DNA of 64,000 nt, from NCBI RefSeq assembly GCF_003073045.1, contig NC_037590.1, forward strand, positions 14,142,091 through 14,206,090, read 5' to 3'. This DNA is from Pomacea canaliculata (lineage: Eukaryota > Mollusca > Gastropoda > Architaenioglossa > Ampullariidae). Numbering within the stretch: position 1 is the stretch's first letter; the number at the start of each line of letters is the position of its first letter. Shown in pieces: positions 49,301 to 60,700 of the stretch. Made by a program: the position numbers and the translations under genes. Under the pieces are notes generated by a model. It was not told the DNA's origin. It saw only the letters and a list, made by a program, of their open reading frames with translations, and ran no database searches.

Positions 49301-52300
49301 TGCTTAGGGAGTTCAGATGGGCTGTAGGCTGTTGAAAGCATGTCTGGCCTTGCTGATGTGAACTTTTGATGTCATTGTACGCTCCACTACCCTTGTTAAC
49401 GATGCTCCCCAGATACATGAAGCAATCTGTTTCCAGGATGCTCTCTCCATGAAGTAGGATTGGGAGTTCCTGCTTGTTGTTGACTCTCATCACTTTGGTC
49501 TTCTTTCTACTGACCTTTAAGCCAGGTCTTCTCTGCTTCCTCTGCTAGTTTGCTCAATCAGTTTGGTTTGTGCATGCTGCTGCTGATGAGATAGGAGACG
49601 AATGCCATCTGCAAAGTCCAGGTCCTCTGACTGGTCCACTGGATACTGGTGTTGTTGTCTTGGGTCGTCTCATCTATGACCATCAGGAAGACTGTCAGTG
49701 ATAATATGCAACCCTGTCTTACGCCAGTCTTCATTATGAAAGGTTTAGTGAGTTTGCTGTTGTCGATAACTTGGCAGGATGCGTCTTCATACAACCCCTG
49801 GATAATGTTTATGAGCTTAGGTGGAATACCATAGTGGATCATCATCCTCCAGATGAGTCTCTGTCTACACTGTCAAAGGCCTTCGTAAAGTCCACAAAAG
49901 TTATATAAAGAGATGATTCCCACTCGAGAGACTGCTCAATGATGATACGGAGGTTGGCAATATGGTCAGTGCATGACCGATCCTGGCAAAACCCTGCTTC
50001 TTCTGGTCTCAGTCTCTTGTCTAATGCCTTCTTCAATCTCTCTAGTGTTATCCTTGTCAGGACTTTGCTGGGGATGGATGGCAGAATGATTCCCCGCCAA
50101 TTGTTGCACTGGGAGACGTCTTTTTTTTTTTTTTGGTAGCTTGACCGGTGGCCTACTTTCTAGTCTGTTGGTACTGCCTCTTGTTTCCAGATCTTGTGTA
50201 GGAGGGGCTGTAAATTGTTTGATGGTGTTTCTGAGTCTGCCTTTAGTGCTTCTGGGGATATGCCATCCAGGCCTGCTGCTTTGACCCTTTTTGTGCTTTT
50301 TTTCATAGATTTAATGATTTCTAACTTAGTGGGAGGGCTGGTGTTGCCATGAAGTTGTTCAGTTGCTGGTAGTACGTCAGGTAAGGATGGTGGACGAGGT
50401 CAATTCAGGACCTCTTCAAAGTGTTCCATCCAGCGGTCTCTTTATTCTGCGTTGCTTGTTATGGTCTTGCCGATTTGTCTTTCACCAGCTTGTTTGGGTT
50501 AATGCTCCTGCCTGACCTCTGCACTTGGCGGTTGGCTTCCCAATATTCAGCTCTAAGACCTCTCTTCTCTGGCTAGTCTTGATACTTGTTGAGCTTCTGT
50601 TTCAGTACCTTTTGTGGCTTGTTTTATGCACCTTATACATAACATTAGCTTAAATATATCAACATTGACAAATATTCCTTTTGTTTTTGCTTGAAATAGG
50701 TCACCATCAGACAGACTCTATTGACATCTTTTGAACCAAGCTGTCTTGAGCTACAGCACTGCAGCAAAATAGGGTTAATATGGACCAAACACCATCAAAA
50801 ACGTGATTGGAGCAATGTTGGTTTAAACGTGGGGTTTCCTTAAATCTTGGGCAATTCATGTTTGGCCCAAGATTGACCTGTTGTTTTATAGCGTGACTGG
50901 TCCAATATTGGGATAATCTGGGTGATACATTGGTGCCAAGATATCATCAGGATTTAGCCAATCTTGGGCTTAGTATGGCCCAATTTTCATTTTCATCTTG
51001 GTCCTATATTGCAAACAAAGAAGAGCCAATGCTGGTGCCGATGAAGCAGCAAGGTTAGGGCAATCGAAGTGTTGTTTTCCTTCAAAGTAATCAAAAAATC
51101 AAAGAGCATATTTAAAAACACTTAGGCCACAAGACTGCCTGGTCTACACTTTCTGGAGAAAACCATGAGCAAACTTAATTTGTTTTCAAAACGTTCCATA
51201 AACTGAGATCTGACTCTGCCCATGTGAAGCATTAATTTTCCTGAACACAGCCGCCAATTTTGTGGACTACTAATTAACCCTGCTATTATGTGAAGTATAA
51301 CTTGATTGTAAGAAGGATTTCTCTTACTGTTTCCTCCAGCTTTTCCATTATTAGTTTTTCACATTCAGCACAAGATATTCTCTGTACCTTCTTGGTGAAA
51401 TAGCCAGCAATACATTGGGTATTTTCTTCAGGAGCCAGTTTGAACTGATACATGGAGACTGCATTTTTCCATTTTCCATGCCTTTTATTATAAGCCACCA
51501 TAGCGGTACATGTGCACTCAACGCTGATGTTGAGCTTCAGTAGAAATCAATCTCCTCATTTTCAATGTTGGTTTTTTTTTTGGTAACTCTGCATATTGAA
51601 ACTACTATCATTAGTGCAGAAGAGAACTGAAATGCTGTGGATTTGTGTAAACTCCCTACCCTCCTTAACCTCATATTACAGAAAAACAGTTTTTATGTAG
51701 CCTTAGTTCAGTCTGCTAGAATAGAAAATTTAATCTTATACAGTTTATGAAGAATCTTCCTCAGTCAAAGCAGGCTTTGTATGGCTGAAACGCTTAGTGA
51801 CTTGAAGTGCTTTTCTGCAAGTTTTAGAGCCATGAGCTGGTTTAGCTCTTGCTAAACAATCTTCTGTGTATTTCTTTTTAATATTGCTGCTTTTCATGAA
51901 CCCGGCATTTGTAAAGATTCAAAGTCTTTTGGAAAAGAAAACAATTGATATCCATTAGTCTGAGAGTTTTGAAAACTGTGCACAGGATGTCGATCATAAG
52001 ACTTCACCTCGCATCCTCATTTGAAGAATGATAGAAAAAGGAGGGAGCGACTGCGCTGGAATGTCCCGCAGCCTGGCTTCACTTTCCTGCCTCACTGTCC
52101 CTTCTTTTATGAATATCTGGTTAAAATATGAACCAAGAACTTCAAATTCCATATACTCTGTCACCTGCAGCAGACCTTAGCTGCATGTCTCTAACCTTGT
52201 CATACTTTCCCATGTTATTCATTCCTTTTGGACGTGGACAGATTAGCAAGAGGCCTGTCTCCAGTAGTATGTGGTTTATGCTATGGACAGGCGAGAAATA

Positions 52301-55300
52301 AAACTTTCTGTGCTGTTACATACAATAAAACAGATACAGAAGAAGCATTATGAACTTGATCTGTTTAACACTGCATACATGAATGAATACACATACATAT
52401 GGACAAACACCTTTGTTACAAAATTCATGCATCAAATATAAGTCTTTACATCCAACATTCACCATACATAAAAAAGCTGAGCCTTTCTTTGAACATGGGG
52501 CTCAATAAGCAGACTGTCAATTGGACAGTGCATCAATCACTACTTACACCATCCACATATTGTACATCTGTTCTTGCTTAGCTCTCTGTAGTTCTTGCAT
52601 ACGATTCTTTGCAGCATTTACTTTGTCCATCACCCTGTTGTAGCAAGCCTGTCTATACTTTTCAAAATGGAATTGCCTGGATGTGTCCTCTGAAAAACTT
52701 TTCCTCATCCGGTCAAAAAATCCTTAGACAAAAAATCATCATCATGTATGTAACGTGCATAATTATGTACACATGGATACCTGTTTGTACATTCATGAGA
52801 CATAAAATCAAACACATTTCACTTGCATACACATAGTGTTTACAGAACTTGCTATTCCAGGGCTAGGGTTCTTGCTACGTACTCCAGCTTTATTCCCCCT
52901 CCCCAACCATAGAGAGGTCACCACCTAATCACCAGATACAGCTGCGTTTCTAATTTCCCATATAAATATCTGGAAAACACAATATGGATGACAAAATCTT
53001 TATGTATACTTCATTCAAACCTGCCACCCTCACCCCTCATATTTACAAATAAAAATTACAATGCAGCACCAACCATCCATTTGAGGAAGCTGTGACTTAA
53101 GGTAACATATTTTCACCAGACAAGCCATCTTCTCATCAAAGATGTCAAAAATCTCTTGAAATGCATTGTGTCCTGTCTGGCAGTAAATTATAACTCACAA
53201 TTGTTTAATGTTGAAAAATAAAAAAATAATGAAGATTGTTTATATATAGACCTTTGTTCCCTAGTGGTTCTCAGTGATTTACAAAAAAACAACACTAAGA
53301 TCACAACAGTACATAAAGTATAACAATGTTCATTATGTCACACACTGCAATGAAATCAAGTAACACCAGTGCAGACACCAATCAATCAACAGTCTCCTCA
53401 CACAGGTAAGCTTAACAGTTTTTGTGCAAGACAGTAGAGTGAGTTATGTTTTGGCTTCATGAATCAGTTTGTTGGAATTCCTCTTTATATATAGTTACTG
53501 TACATGCATGTGGACTTCCACTCTTTATGTTAACACCTAAAATAATAATTATTCATGCCTTACATGAAAGATGGACTATCAATCACTTTCGGATTTGGGT
53601 TTTTTAAACACCTACTTCAACACATTTGTGCGAGAGTTTATTTTTAAAGTAGGCTTCCATCATCATCTGCCAATTGGTCTTAACTTGTTTTCCACCAATC
53701 CATAAATCATTCTCAAATCGGCCCTGAAATGATATCATATAATAAGTTGTCTCATACTCTTTCGTTTATGAAGTGCTTTAAGATGAAAAATGACAAAACC
53801 TCATGATGATCATGCTCACTTCTGATTTTAGGATTGAAAAGTTTCCTTTGGATGCTTGTGTAAGAAATTGCTTTGAAATAGAGCACATTTGTTAAAAGAG
53901 ATGCTTACACAAACCAAAAGGCAAAGAATATGTTATCATATTATCATTTGAGACATATGTCTTCTTTTATTCCAAAACAAAAGACCAACAGAAGAAAACT
54001 ATACCAACTTTTTCCAAAGAAAACCACTTTTCCCTCTTCTGATTAACATCTGTGGCCATTTCTTCTGGTTGCCTAGAATCTTCCAAGTAACTTTTTTTAC
54101 TCTCTCTTGACAGGAAAAAATATTTAGTTAAATAATTGATAGTTAATATGTGTAGCTGCTATCCTTTCCCCTTGTGCTGTGGCGTGATTTAATTTCTAAC
54201 ATAAAATGTGACGATCATATCATGTGACTTAATAGTAAGATAAAGCTATGAAGTTAACATTGCACAATGACTATTTCCTGCTGATTCTTCTTCCTGTTTT
54301 CTTAAAAAAACAGATATTTAGTAACAGTGCTAAGGGAAAGTGCAGGCTCTGGATACTTGGCTTGACTGCTCTGTAAACTAGCAGCAGACAAAAGTGTATA
54401 TTTTGGCTTGGTCCCTGACATGGCCATCACATGGCATCCTATCAACATAGGTTTTCCAGTCAATTAATTGTTACTTGAAAAGTTAATGTGTGATGCAGCA
54501 GTTTATATTATTATGATGCTTAATACATTACATACAAATAACATCTGAAGGATGTTTAACTTACAGGTCCCTTGATACTTCACAAAGGCGCATGTGCATA
54601 AAGAACAGTGTCCTGTACTGTTCTTCCAGTTTCAAATTCTTGCTTTTCTGTCCGTTGGATTCCAGAAGAGAAACAAGACATAGGTCATGAGAATGAAAGT
54701 CTGATCTACCCCTGCATAACAGTGTTGTAAGCTTTTCCTTCTCCCGCTTCCAAGAACAACTGTTTCATGATAAGCAATGGTAGTATGCTTATTTTCACTT
54801 TTTTTTTAAATTTAAAGAAAAGTACAAGTGTCACTCAGTAATGTAGTGATTGACTTTATAAAAGGCTGGATCCATAATATCAGATAAAAGTAATTTCAAG
54901 TATAGATTAAGTTCTGTATTTGTTTGTTTGCTACTTTTAAAAGAAGAAACAGAAGAAAGAAGAAACACAGTAAACATTGATAATCATTAATTATCCAAAT
55001 TTGATATTATTATTTACCTTTCACCACTGTTCATATTTTTATATATGAGCACAACAATCAAGGGAGTATAGCTATCATTAAAATTAAACCTTCACACTTA
55101 CTCAACTGTAATTAACATTGTCTCATGAATTCCAAAGTAATAATTAAACAAAACAAAAGGAATTTAAAAACTGTATTAATGATGTTATTTTATAAACTTT
55201 GTTTACAAGACTGGATTATCTGATGACCTCTGGAAAAATTATCAGCTGCATATATAGTTGTACTGAACTGTTTCAGTTCAGTACAACTATATATGCAGCT

Positions 55301-56256
55301 GATAATTTTTATATAGTACTATATTGTTATATTGTACAATATAGTACTATATATTGCTAGCCGTCAACACTCGAGCGACAGGTCGGGTTATTATTTAGGA
55401 CATCGAAAGTCTGCATTTCTCGTGCTAAAGTAGCAGTTTTTCAGAATCCCGAGAAATGCAGACTGTCAACGTCCGAATAATCTGAACTGTCGCTCATTTT
55501 CTCTCTGATTGGTGTGACTGCAGGCAATGTTGTGATTGGTGCACCAACGTGACGTAATACACTGTTAGCGGCGCTTGTTGATCGCAGATGCGAATAGTAG
55601 TGGATAATTAATTAATGGATGGGTTTTGGAGGCTGAAATTCACCGGTTAGTTTTATATCGCTTATTTATTGATATAAAAAAGGCGCAAACCGTTCAGGTT
55701 GGTCTTTATTATAAATGCTCAAAATTAAAATACAGTAATTGCTGTCTCGCAGCCAACGTTCGGTTGCTGCCAATCCATTGTGTTTGTACACCCAAACTAA
55801 TTAAAGGCAAGTTACTCTCATTCCCATCACACCTGTGCCAACGTACATGCATACAAAGGTAATAATAATGGACAGTCCACTTACATATTTCATTATGTCG
55901 TCCATCGTTATCGGACTGCTCTCCTTCAACATCTCAAATTAATAAAAATAAACCATATACAGAGCCATTAAGTTTGAAACAACTTACATCAACTCAATAA
56001 GTATAAAAGAAGCATTATTAGTCTTCCATACTACTATACACACAACTGCATATGATTGTTTTTTTAAACTTAAAATGCATTAATCTGATAAGATTCAGCA
56101 TTTTTATGTTGCAGCTGCAATGTATAGACATTACCTCTCTCGACGTTTGTTGAGGCACCATGTCCCCTCCTTCAAGTGGTTGAATTGTGATAAAAATCTT
56201 TCTTACAGTTGCCCTTACCACTGAAAAGACTGAAACATTTATAAAATTTTCGCCTC
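46341..56256 (-). CDS. unrecognised multi-exon gene B (probably cytoplasmic, partly coiled coil)
   Basis: Exons on the minus strand: 56,135-56,256; 55,885-55,932; 54,565-54,711; 54,009-54,105; 53,616-53,723; 53,074-53,176; 52,548-52,722; 47,561-47,782; 46,973-47,001; 46,341-46,482 (stop). Most junctions keep phase, for example VSRDL|ESKK, SLEK|GRFENDLW, KCVE|TGHNAF, QMD|GFFDRM and TNDR|EHDVFM. Two links are unresolved: 55,885 to 54,711, and 52,548 to 47,782, where at least one exon is missing. The donor after 47,561 (GTCAAT) is weak. The protein is rich in Lys, Glu and Met with helical segments (residues around MDKVNAAKNRMQELQRAKQE) and conserved-looking Trp/Phe positions. There is no signal peptide or membrane segment. 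The family is not recognised. The first exon could start at an in-frame ATG at 56,273, or the gene could be a continuation of gene A. Confidence 0.6.
48990..50640 (-). mobile_element. 5'-truncated RTE-like LINE inside an intron of gene B
   Basis: Minus-strand fragments give the RT motifs in the right order: AGFCQDRSCTDHI (about 49,960-50,000), YITFVDFTKAFDSVDR (about 49,860-49,905), HYGIPPKLINIIQGLY (about 49,795-49,840), KTGVRQGCILS (about 49,715-49,745), and MMRVNNKQELP then FMYLGSIVN (about 49,400-49,490). The stretch from 50,150 to 50,640 corresponds to the linker between endonuclease and RT; the endonuclease is missing. The motif spelling is close to RTE-clade elements. There are several stops and frame changes and the FADD box region is poor, so the copy is inactive. 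The 3' end near 48,990 is approximate. Confidence 0.8.
50780..51070. repeat. short repeats of CCAATnTTGG / TTGGGCC words
   Basis: Over about 290 bp the words TTGGGC, CCAATATTGGG, CCAAGATTG and GGCCCAATTTT recur on both strands, more than expected in AT-rich intron. This looks like the internally repetitive end of a mobile element, perhaps the one that left the transposase-like scrap at 51,286-51,501. Confidence 0.3.
51286..51501 (-). pseudogene. possible P/THAP-type transposase C-terminal scrap
   Basis: A 71-codon minus-strand frame contains TQCIAGYFTKKVQRISCAEC followed by an EKLIMEKLEE helix. The pattern IAGY, 10-12 residues, then CxxC is common near the C-terminus of P-element/THAP9-like transposases. 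It lies in the large intron of gene B next to a LINE. It could instead be an unrecognised exon of gene B; no good acceptor or donor was seen. Confidence 0.3.
55234..55310. repeat. perfect 37-bp inverted repeat with 3-nt loop
   Basis: The arm 55,234-55,270 is exactly reverse-complementary to 55,274-55,310, with loop TTT. A transcript from either strand would fold into a 37-bp perfect hairpin. It lies in an intron of gene B beside two more inverted repeats. Confidence 0.95.
55311..55352. repeat. perfect 17-bp AT-rich inverted repeat
   Basis: ATATAGTACTATATTGT at 55,311-55,327 is reverse-complementary to 55,336-55,352, with an 8-nt loop. It directly abuts the 37-bp hairpin. Confidence 0.9.
55373..55495. 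repeat. imperfect ~48-bp inverted repeat, MITE-like
   Basis: Arms 55,373-55,422 (from GAGCGACAGG to GCATTTCTCG) and 55,450-55,495 (from CGAGAAATGCAGACT to CTGTCGCTC) pair over most of their length around a 27-nt centre. The termini GAGCGACAG/CTGTCGCTC look like short terminal inverted repeats. No target duplication was clear. Confidence 0.75.
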
Positions 56257-56329
56257 CTGTAAAATGATTACACACAGGTGCTGCAGTTAGAGCTGGAGTT
56301 ACGCAGCTTTAATAATAATTTTTTTACTA

Positions 56330-57745
56330 ATTGTATAGTAGTCTGGAACGTGGCACGCATTCACACGCATGAACGCACGCACAAGCACAGTTACTGGTCA
56401 GGTGACAATTAACCCCGTGAACGAAGGAGAGCGGGAGGGGATCGACTGGTGATAAGATGGAGGTGCGGGGATTGCCTGTAGTCATGCAGTTTCCCTTTTG
56501 CGTTTTGAGCTGGCAGGTAGCGCCATTTTGTTCATGTTTAATCAATACTGTTTCATCAAATAAAATAAATAAATAAATACATATTGTTTCTTCAAGAGAT
56601 TATCATTTGGTATTTCATCAGCTTCAGAGATTTTTCAGAGAACCATAAAAACTATCCTCATGGATCAACCCAACATAATTTGCTATTTTGATGATATCCT
56701 TGCTTACAGCAAGAATTAATGAACAAGCTCACGAGAAACATTTAAAGAGGGTCATGAAAACACTTTTTGCCAGTGCTCACCTGAAACTCAGCTACGAGAA
56801 ATGTGAGTTCAGGAAGCAGGAGATTGAATTCTGGGTCATCGAATCAGCAAGAATGGAATTACACCAGACCCAGGAAAGGTTGAAGCAATTAATAATCACC
56901 ATGCCAGATCCAGTTTATGTACCAGAGTTGAGGAGGAGGTTGGGCATGTGCAACTTCTGAGCAATCTACTCCCAAACCCAGCCCTGTTCTAAGCGAGTTT
57001 TCCTTTCCTACTTCTCGTCCAAGTGACAAGTGAACCACAGGCTGATGCCAGTCTCAATGATCCAGTACGCGAGTCCAGCCCGGGGGCATCGCTTCATGTC
57101 AAGGTTCCTAGACAATGTCCAGAGTCGACATCCAGTGTCGGTAGTTCTGATACTGATGCCAGATACACTGCAGTTCCAGATCTAAGCAACTCTTATGCCA
57201 GTATCAGTTCAGCACCAAGAATGTCTCGTAGCTGCAGAATTATCTCCCCGCCCGCTAGTTATAAAGACTGATGACAATGACTTGAAATTTATTTAGAAAA
57301 GATAAACGATTAATCTCAAAGGAAAGATGTCGTGATAACTGATAAGAGTTATCCCGTGAGGACACATCCGGGGTTTTATGTAGTCAGTTTCCCTTTTGAG
57401 TTTTGAGCTGGCAGGTCCGCCATTTTGTTCATGTTTAATAAATACTGTTTCATCAAACTACAACAGAGTCTAGTGTCGGTGCGCTATGAGGAGGCAGCAC
57501 GATACAGGAATGTTTTGGAGAGAATTCTGGTGAAGAGGGTAGGAGGACAGAATGTGAGGGGACAGTGCAGAGGTAAGAGCTACGACTCATCGAGAGCGCG
57601 AGTGTGTGGTGTGAAGGTTTCGCCTTAGCCAGAACTATCGACTGGCGTTTAAGTAAAAGGACTTAATTGGAACCCATAAGACCCATGTGTTTGTTCTTGT
57701 GGTGAGATCGGGACAGCAACCCCCATCTATTCTGTTACATTAATA
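56330..57745 (+). mobile_element. broken Ty3/Gypsy-type LTR retroelement fossil
   Basis: A plus-strand frame near 56,670-56,960 carries the reverse transcriptase catalytic box region (ICYFDDILAYS) and the following thumb segment typical of Ty3/Gypsy pol. It is flanked by two related end repeats of about 80 bp (56,478-56,564 and 57,379-57,459), probably LTR pieces that share GTTTTGAGCTGGCAGGT. Most of gag-pol is missing and the copy is heavily broken. The end repeats have drifted apart, so the insertion is not recent. A further short match to the right-hand junction occurs near 58,588. Outer limits are approximate. Confidence 0.7.
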
Positions 57746-57777
57746 CTCACTAAACTTAATTGTCACTGGAGCATATA

Positions 57778-60700
57778 TTAGCAGTTGTTATAAAAGATTT
57801 CTTTCTGCAAATCTATTTCTCTCACTTTCTGTAACAAAGAGCTGTTTGACTGAAGCATCAATACGGTGTCGAAAGATGTGTGAGAGAAATGTCTGCCCAT
57901 TGAAGTGGTTTAAATTTGTCTAAAGGACAGCTCAAAAGCACAAGATATCTGAATACCCGAATTATTACACACTATATTACACACTGACTTGTGCAATGGG
58001 ATGCGCCTGATCACATTTACTTACACTCATCAATTCCTGATGAAATATCGCGGATCACAGCTTGCTGATGTAATCGCTGCAACAAAAGAAGTTCTTGAAA
58101 TGCATCATTCTGGTATTAAATAATTTTAGAAAGAGCAGCGTTTTTTAATAGTATTCTTTTGCAATAGCTAAACGTATGTTTCACGCACCTCATAAGATTC
58201 AACATACCAGCCTTATGATTTTGGTATTTGCTGTCCGCATCCCCCTGGCCAAGACTTCAGCACCGAAATCGCTAAGCATGGAGGATATGCCGGAGGCGAA
58301 CTTGGCCAGAACCTTCAGAGTCTCGATGCAGTCGGTGCGTGCGATGTCCATCCATGGAACTTGTGGAGACGGGGCCGGAACTGTCGTATCCTAGAGAAAT
58401 GATTACTTATAGAAAGTCTAGACCTTGACCCTGTCCGTGTGGGGAGATGTATCTAGGAAGGCGGGAAAGCCCGGGTACAGGGACTATAGGAGTTAGAGGT
58501 TGAACAGGGAGAGAGTGGGGACGAGCCGACCCGTAGAGCAGACAGGGAAACGTATATGTGGAAATAAATATATGTATAAACGTTCAACCAGAGTCTAGTG
58601 TTGGTATTGAGAGAGAGAGAAGATATGACAGGACTAAGATGATATTTTATCCGCACTACTTTCAAACAATTGGAAGCCGAAGGGAGGGGAAGACGGGGTG
58701 CCCGTAGCTATAGAGATCAGATGACATGCCATACAGAATGTGCAAGAATGTGATGAAATGTATGTTCTTCTATCTGCTCGCAACGAAATGTCAGAATAGA
58801 TGTTATTTGTACCACTATGCGGAATTAAGCACACACTTTCAGTTTTTGTTACAGGGGCAAATAAAATTTAGAAATAATAAGGATGGAACCCGACAAAGAA
58901 CTAACCGAGTAACTGGGTACAGAAGACAGCTGGGATGTGTATGGGTCCTTTCCTGAGAATTGTATCTCAATTATCATTCTTTCCTTAGATTCAGGTCTTT
59001 CTCGCTTCTTGTCCTCTTCAGGGATCACTCTTTCCTTAGATTTAGGTCTTTCTCGCTTCTTGTCCTCTTCAGGGATCACTCTTTCCTTAGATTTAGGTTT
59101 TTTTCGCTTCTTGTCATCTTCAGAGTCAGACGTGAACGCTGGCAAGACAGAGGCAGGCTGTGCAGTTTTTCGGGACGGTATTTATGACAATGCTCATGTC
59201 ATACTAGTCGTAACCAGTGGTAGGCTGCTTAATTATTTCATACCCCCTTGACGGCGATGGTACGACAAAATACCTGATGTTATCGGTCTGCTTCACATGA
59301 GTGATTTAACTGCAACGTGTAACAGGGCTTCTGCTTACGCAAAAAATTGCGTACAGTACGCATTAAAAGTTCGGAGGACCCCTCCAATTTTCGTCAATGG
59401 GGTCCCATTCAAATTTGGGCAAAGAACAGGGACCCCTTACAAATCTGAAGAAGGGGTCCCTGGGACCCCAAAGAATTTAGCTTTAGCAGAAGCCCTGAGT
59501 GTAAGATATGTTTTTGAATCCCAGAGGGCAATTAGCAGGCAGTACCTACGAAGAAGCAAGTGGAAGAATCACACAGCATAGCATCAACTATACCAGCACA
59601 CATTCATAGTCCAACATAATCGCAATTCAGACTCACATTAAAATTACAATTCATTAACACATGGTAGCGTTCAGAAGTCGCATGGCCAGAACAACAAAGG
59701 ACTGCCCTATTCTGTTGGTCATGCATGCAAGCACACAGAATCGGCAGCCTGACGGGAGCTGATGGAACTTTCCCGATAAAACATGCCTGTCACCACGTGG
59801 AATTGCAGACTACTTTTGAAAATGCTTTTATAGAGAATCTCTAGGTCACGTTGGGCCATCCAATAACTTTGGGATTCAAGCTCTTCTCGCCTTTTACTGA
59901 TAAACTGTTGTAATGAAAAAACAGAGAAGAAAGACAGCCCGCTCTCTGTGGGATTTATAAAATGTGTGACTAATAGCGTGAATGCTTCATGATAGTGACG
60001 ACCATTACTTGAATCTACCTTACTGATAGTGATATAGGAACGTCTTCGCGTTCAACTTGCCTAGAGAACCACGAAGAAGATGAAAGAGTTCTACCTTTCA
60101 GTGCCTCAATGTTGTCTTGTAAGTGACTAACGTCTTCAATAAGATTATCCGAGACACGCTGAAATCAAAATGTTTAAGTCTTTGTTAGCTGGACGCATAC
60201 TATCGCACATGTATTTTTTGGCAAATTATTATTTTATGAGACCTGCCAAACATTGCCACGTTCTAGGTACCAGACAACATGTATGCACACATAAGAGAAT
60301 GTTATCGGGAATTTGTTTTTTGTGCTCGCGGGGGGGGGGGAGCATCACATCCTGGCTTTTGTGCACACTCTATTTGTATTCTCGCAAAAGCTTTTACGTA
60401 ATCGTTAAGTACATAAAGTGGCGTAAAAGTCTCAACTTTACCTCGAGTTCATTGATCCTGCTTTGTAGTCTTTTAGTGACGGATTCTGAGACAAAGAAAT
60501 ACACGGTAAGTGAAGGCTGTCTATTCTTGCTGCAGATTGCCAGGTATCTAGCTATAATTTGTGGACACACGTTACAATGGCAACCTGCTTTTTTAATTTA
60601 CGACAAATACCATTTCAGAAAATGTACTCAGGGAAATAGAAAGAGACATATCTCTTGACAGGCCCCGAGACTTAATTAGTTAATTACAACTACATGTACT

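Noticed and set aside
60170-60658. 162-codon plus-strand open frame
   Set aside because: It overlaps a phase-consistent exon of gene A on the other strand (60,442-60,485), has no family resemblance and contains a G-run artefact.
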